DNA of 15,116 nt from JBKHJA01 sp046538375. Lineage in GTDB: Bacteria; Acidobacteriota; Aminicenantia; Aminicenantales; Aminicenantaceae. Position 1 is the first letter of the stretch. Each line of letters starts with the position of its first letter. The notes beneath the pieces were generated by a model. It was not told the origin of the DNA, made no database searches, and was given only the letters and a program-made list of their open reading frames with translations. A program made the position numbers and the translations under genes. The stretch covers positions 1 to 15,116 of the forward strand of contig JBKHJA010000062.1 in NCBI GenBank assembly GCA_046538375.1, read 5' to 3'. Below, one piece after another: positions 14,601 to 15,116 of this stretch.

Positions 14601-14969
14601 CATCCAGGCGACTGGAGAGAGGCTGACACAGTCCAGAGGGGTTATGAATTCAATAGTCCACTCCTTCCCTTGCTTGTTGACTCTCATCCAGGAGAGCTCC
14701 CTCCTTCTTACTCTTTTCTAAGGGTTTCTCCTTCCAACGTCATTCTGGCCGCTGTGAAAAAAGCAGAAGAAAGAGAAAGCCTCATTTTAAGGGTGTATGA
14801 AGCAGAAGGCAGGGCAGCCGAAGCTTTGATCGAGTATTTCCGTAAGCCCAAAAAGGTCTACGCGCTTGATTTGATGGAGAACCGCCTGAATTCCCTTTCT
14901 TTCCGAGAGAACTCCGTTGAACTGAAATTGGGAAAATCAGAGATCAAAACCATCGAACTGGTGTATTGA
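11652..14969 (+). CDS. Secreted alpha-mannosidase, glycoside hydrolase family 38
   Basis: This 1105-residue retaining, metal-dependent exo-mannosidase probably trims alpha-mannosides outside the cytoplasm. The N-terminus MKYVK plus a hydrophobic run (6-21) is a Sec signal; no lipobox Cys follows. An N-terminal beta-rich region leads to the GH38 core from about 288. It has NSHIDLAWLWRWPET (His299, Asp301: zinc ligands), GGMWAEPDCNL (369-379), nucleophile Asp411 in WNPDSFGYNWNMPQ, GLGDHGGGP (498-506) and NQFHDILPGSS with zinc ligand His614. A C-terminal beta-sandwich follows to the end. All expected catalytic residues are present. Substrate (N-glycan, microbial mannan or glycoconjugate) cannot be told. 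It stands alone, with no transporter or other glycosidase beside it. Confidence 0.94.
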   Translation: MKYVKTLFSVFLFISLIGLLAPSEQNPLSLVEMIEASLDNALVHWKIEKQDVEDGEKALVDDSGWPVVKLGDSIQDKIFWLRHRFSVPKIFAGIKTQGSDIHLSCLFTGLGIIEGKFFRNGKLQENFTLEFGNHTGRIRKDFVLATRTQPGEKILLAFRFKNLGRLPLIERKEAEPGTFFQLEQACYRISAAQKAQEYLSRFLLDLKTGMFLLDFGPSSTSPSQRERPVCDAYRKFQASKEFQNLRKTFQKAVTHFDTQALHQGNFPKIKESLFKFYREVKPISRFSSQYTISAAGNSHIDLAWLWRWPETVEVAKQTFSTIMDNMEEYPHIVYVQSQAQVYEWMEEYYPEVFQRIKEKVKQGRWEIVGGMWAEPDCNLIDGESFIRQILYGKRYFQQKFGVDVDIGWNPDSFGYNWNMPQFFQKSGIHSFITQKISWNDTTVFPYFLFWWEGPDGSRILTYFPPTGYVGRLKAERAVSGLKKFERNTGQRNVLVLYGLGDHGGGPNRQMLNRAAGYQDQIIFPKIKHSTVAQFLDQLDKETLQSLPIWNDELYLEYHRGTYTTQAETKEFNRKSEVLLTNTEKISSMTTLFGRQYPTENLRKAWKKVLMNQFHDILPGSSIAPVYRDSREFYLEAMELAENELGESLLHLAQCIDTRISGTGTPLLVFNPLSWKRDGVVKVKLPSDFPPNIMVLNHKGENIPSQILKEGRKNILCFVAKEVPSLGYKLYNLQPGRSLTTSNELKAGETALENRYFVVNLHPETGNIISIFDKIEKKEILAPQACGNQLQLFEDRPDRWDAWNIQYTGRSWKLDQAQSITVGERGPAMVSLKVKKKFLGPAKARRDPTPDFPSSFFTQEIILYQGIPRIDINMKADWWEDHILLKVAFAVDVKNDSAAYEIPFASIQRPTTRNTAWEKARFEVPAIRWADLSDEHYGVSLLNQSKYGYDIKDHVMRLTLLRSPTWPDPMADRGKHQFSYALYPHPGDWREADTVQRGYEFNSPLLPLLVDSHPGELPPSYSFLRVSPSNVILAAVKKAEERESLILRVYEAEGRAAEALIEYFRKPKKVYALDLMENRLNSLSFRENSVELKLGKSEIKTIELVY

Positions 14970-14976
14970 AAAAATG

Positions 14977-15051
14977 CGCCCCCGACGGGATTTGAACCCG
15001 TGTTGCCGCCTTGAAAGGGCGATGTCCTTGACCAGGCTAGACGACAGGGGC
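14977..15051 (-). tRNA. tRNA-Glu (anticodon TTC)
   Basis: On the minus strand the acceptor GCCCCTG pairs with CGGGGGC (one G-U). The D-arm is GTC/GAC with a large loop. The anticodon stem TCGCC/GGCGG encloses CTTTCAA, giving anticodon TTC. The T-stem ACGGG/CCCGT encloses TTCAAAT. The discriminator is G. CCA is not encoded (CAT follows), unlike the other two tRNAs here. A TTTTTT run directly follows and probably ends transcription. Confidence 0.94.
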
Positions 15052-15059
15052 GCTGAGGT

Positions 15060-15116
15060 TGGTGAGCCGTGCTGGACTCGAACCAGCGACACCCGGCTTA
15101 AAAGGCCGGTGCTCTC
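15060..15116 (-). tRNA. tRNA-Lys (anticodon TTT), 5' part cut off by the window
   Basis: The minus strand shows the end of the D-arm (GAGAGC), the anticodon stem CCGGC/GCCGG around CTTTTAA (anticodon TTT) and the T-stem GCTGG/CCAGC around TTCGAGT. The 3' acceptor strand is ACGGCTC, the discriminator A, and CCA is encoded (15062-15060). The 5' acceptor strand lies beyond the right edge. It is 8 bases upstream of tRNA-Glu, so they are very likely one transcript. Confidence 0.93.

Noticed and set aside
1..15116. CRISPR array, prophage, toxin-antitoxin or defence island
   Set aside because: No regularly spaced repeats, integrase, phage structural genes or paired small toxin/antitoxin ORFs are present.

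Overview
The window is an ordinary-looking bacterial chromosome segment with moderate base composition, tightly packed genes and many overlaps. It carries housekeeping genes (ribosomal proteins L21 and L27, Obg, NadD, RsfS, RlmH, RsmI, NadE), c-di-GMP signalling genes, and a secreted glycosidase with a Sec signal peptide. This suits a Gram-negative-type bacterium, perhaps an environmental or polysaccharide-degrading lineage. I cannot place it by sequence alone; an Aminicenantes, Acidobacteriota or deltaproteobacterial-like origin is only a guess.

Layout. Bases 1-101 hold the 3' end of an unidentified plus-strand gene. A plus-strand operon follows (139-2508): a nitrilase-fold amidase, an NAD+ synthase overlapping it by 14 bases, and rsmI. 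Next is a small heat-shock protein with its own strong promoter, ending at a bidirectional terminator (3123-3164). The terminator also serves the convergent minus-strand block.

That block runs from a promoter near 8219 down to 3223: rplU, rpmA, obg, nadD and rsfS, then a gap of about 430 bases, then rlmH, a DksA/TraR-like gene and comF. The gap contains a 148-bp MITE-like palindrome with 13-bp perfect terminal inverted repeats and a 4-bp target duplication (TAAA). Just beyond it is a consensus promoter that can drive rlmH-dksA-comF independently. A tRNA-Val gene diverges from rplU.

Bases 8535-11015 hold a divergent c-di-GMP pair. A membrane GGDEF diguanylate cyclase lies on minus and an orphan REC-PAS-HD-GYP response regulator on plus. 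A small two-helix membrane ORF follows. Then comes a large secreted GH38 alpha-mannosidase (11652-14969) with its own candidate promoter. The window ends with tRNA-Glu and a truncated tRNA-Lys on the minus strand, converging on the mannosidase.

Functional links: NadD and NadE are the last two steps of NAD+ synthesis, here in different operons. The amidase next to NadE looks like a split form of the glutaminase domain usually fused to it. L21, L27, Obg, RsfS, RlmH and RsmI all concern ribosome structure, assembly or rRNA methylation. The most unusual items are the lysine-rich tail of about 90 residues on L21, the MITE-like insertion inside a normally compact ribosome-biogenesis operon, and the split NAD synthetase pair. 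I see no CRISPR array, phage genes, toxin-antitoxin pair or recognisable novel defence system.
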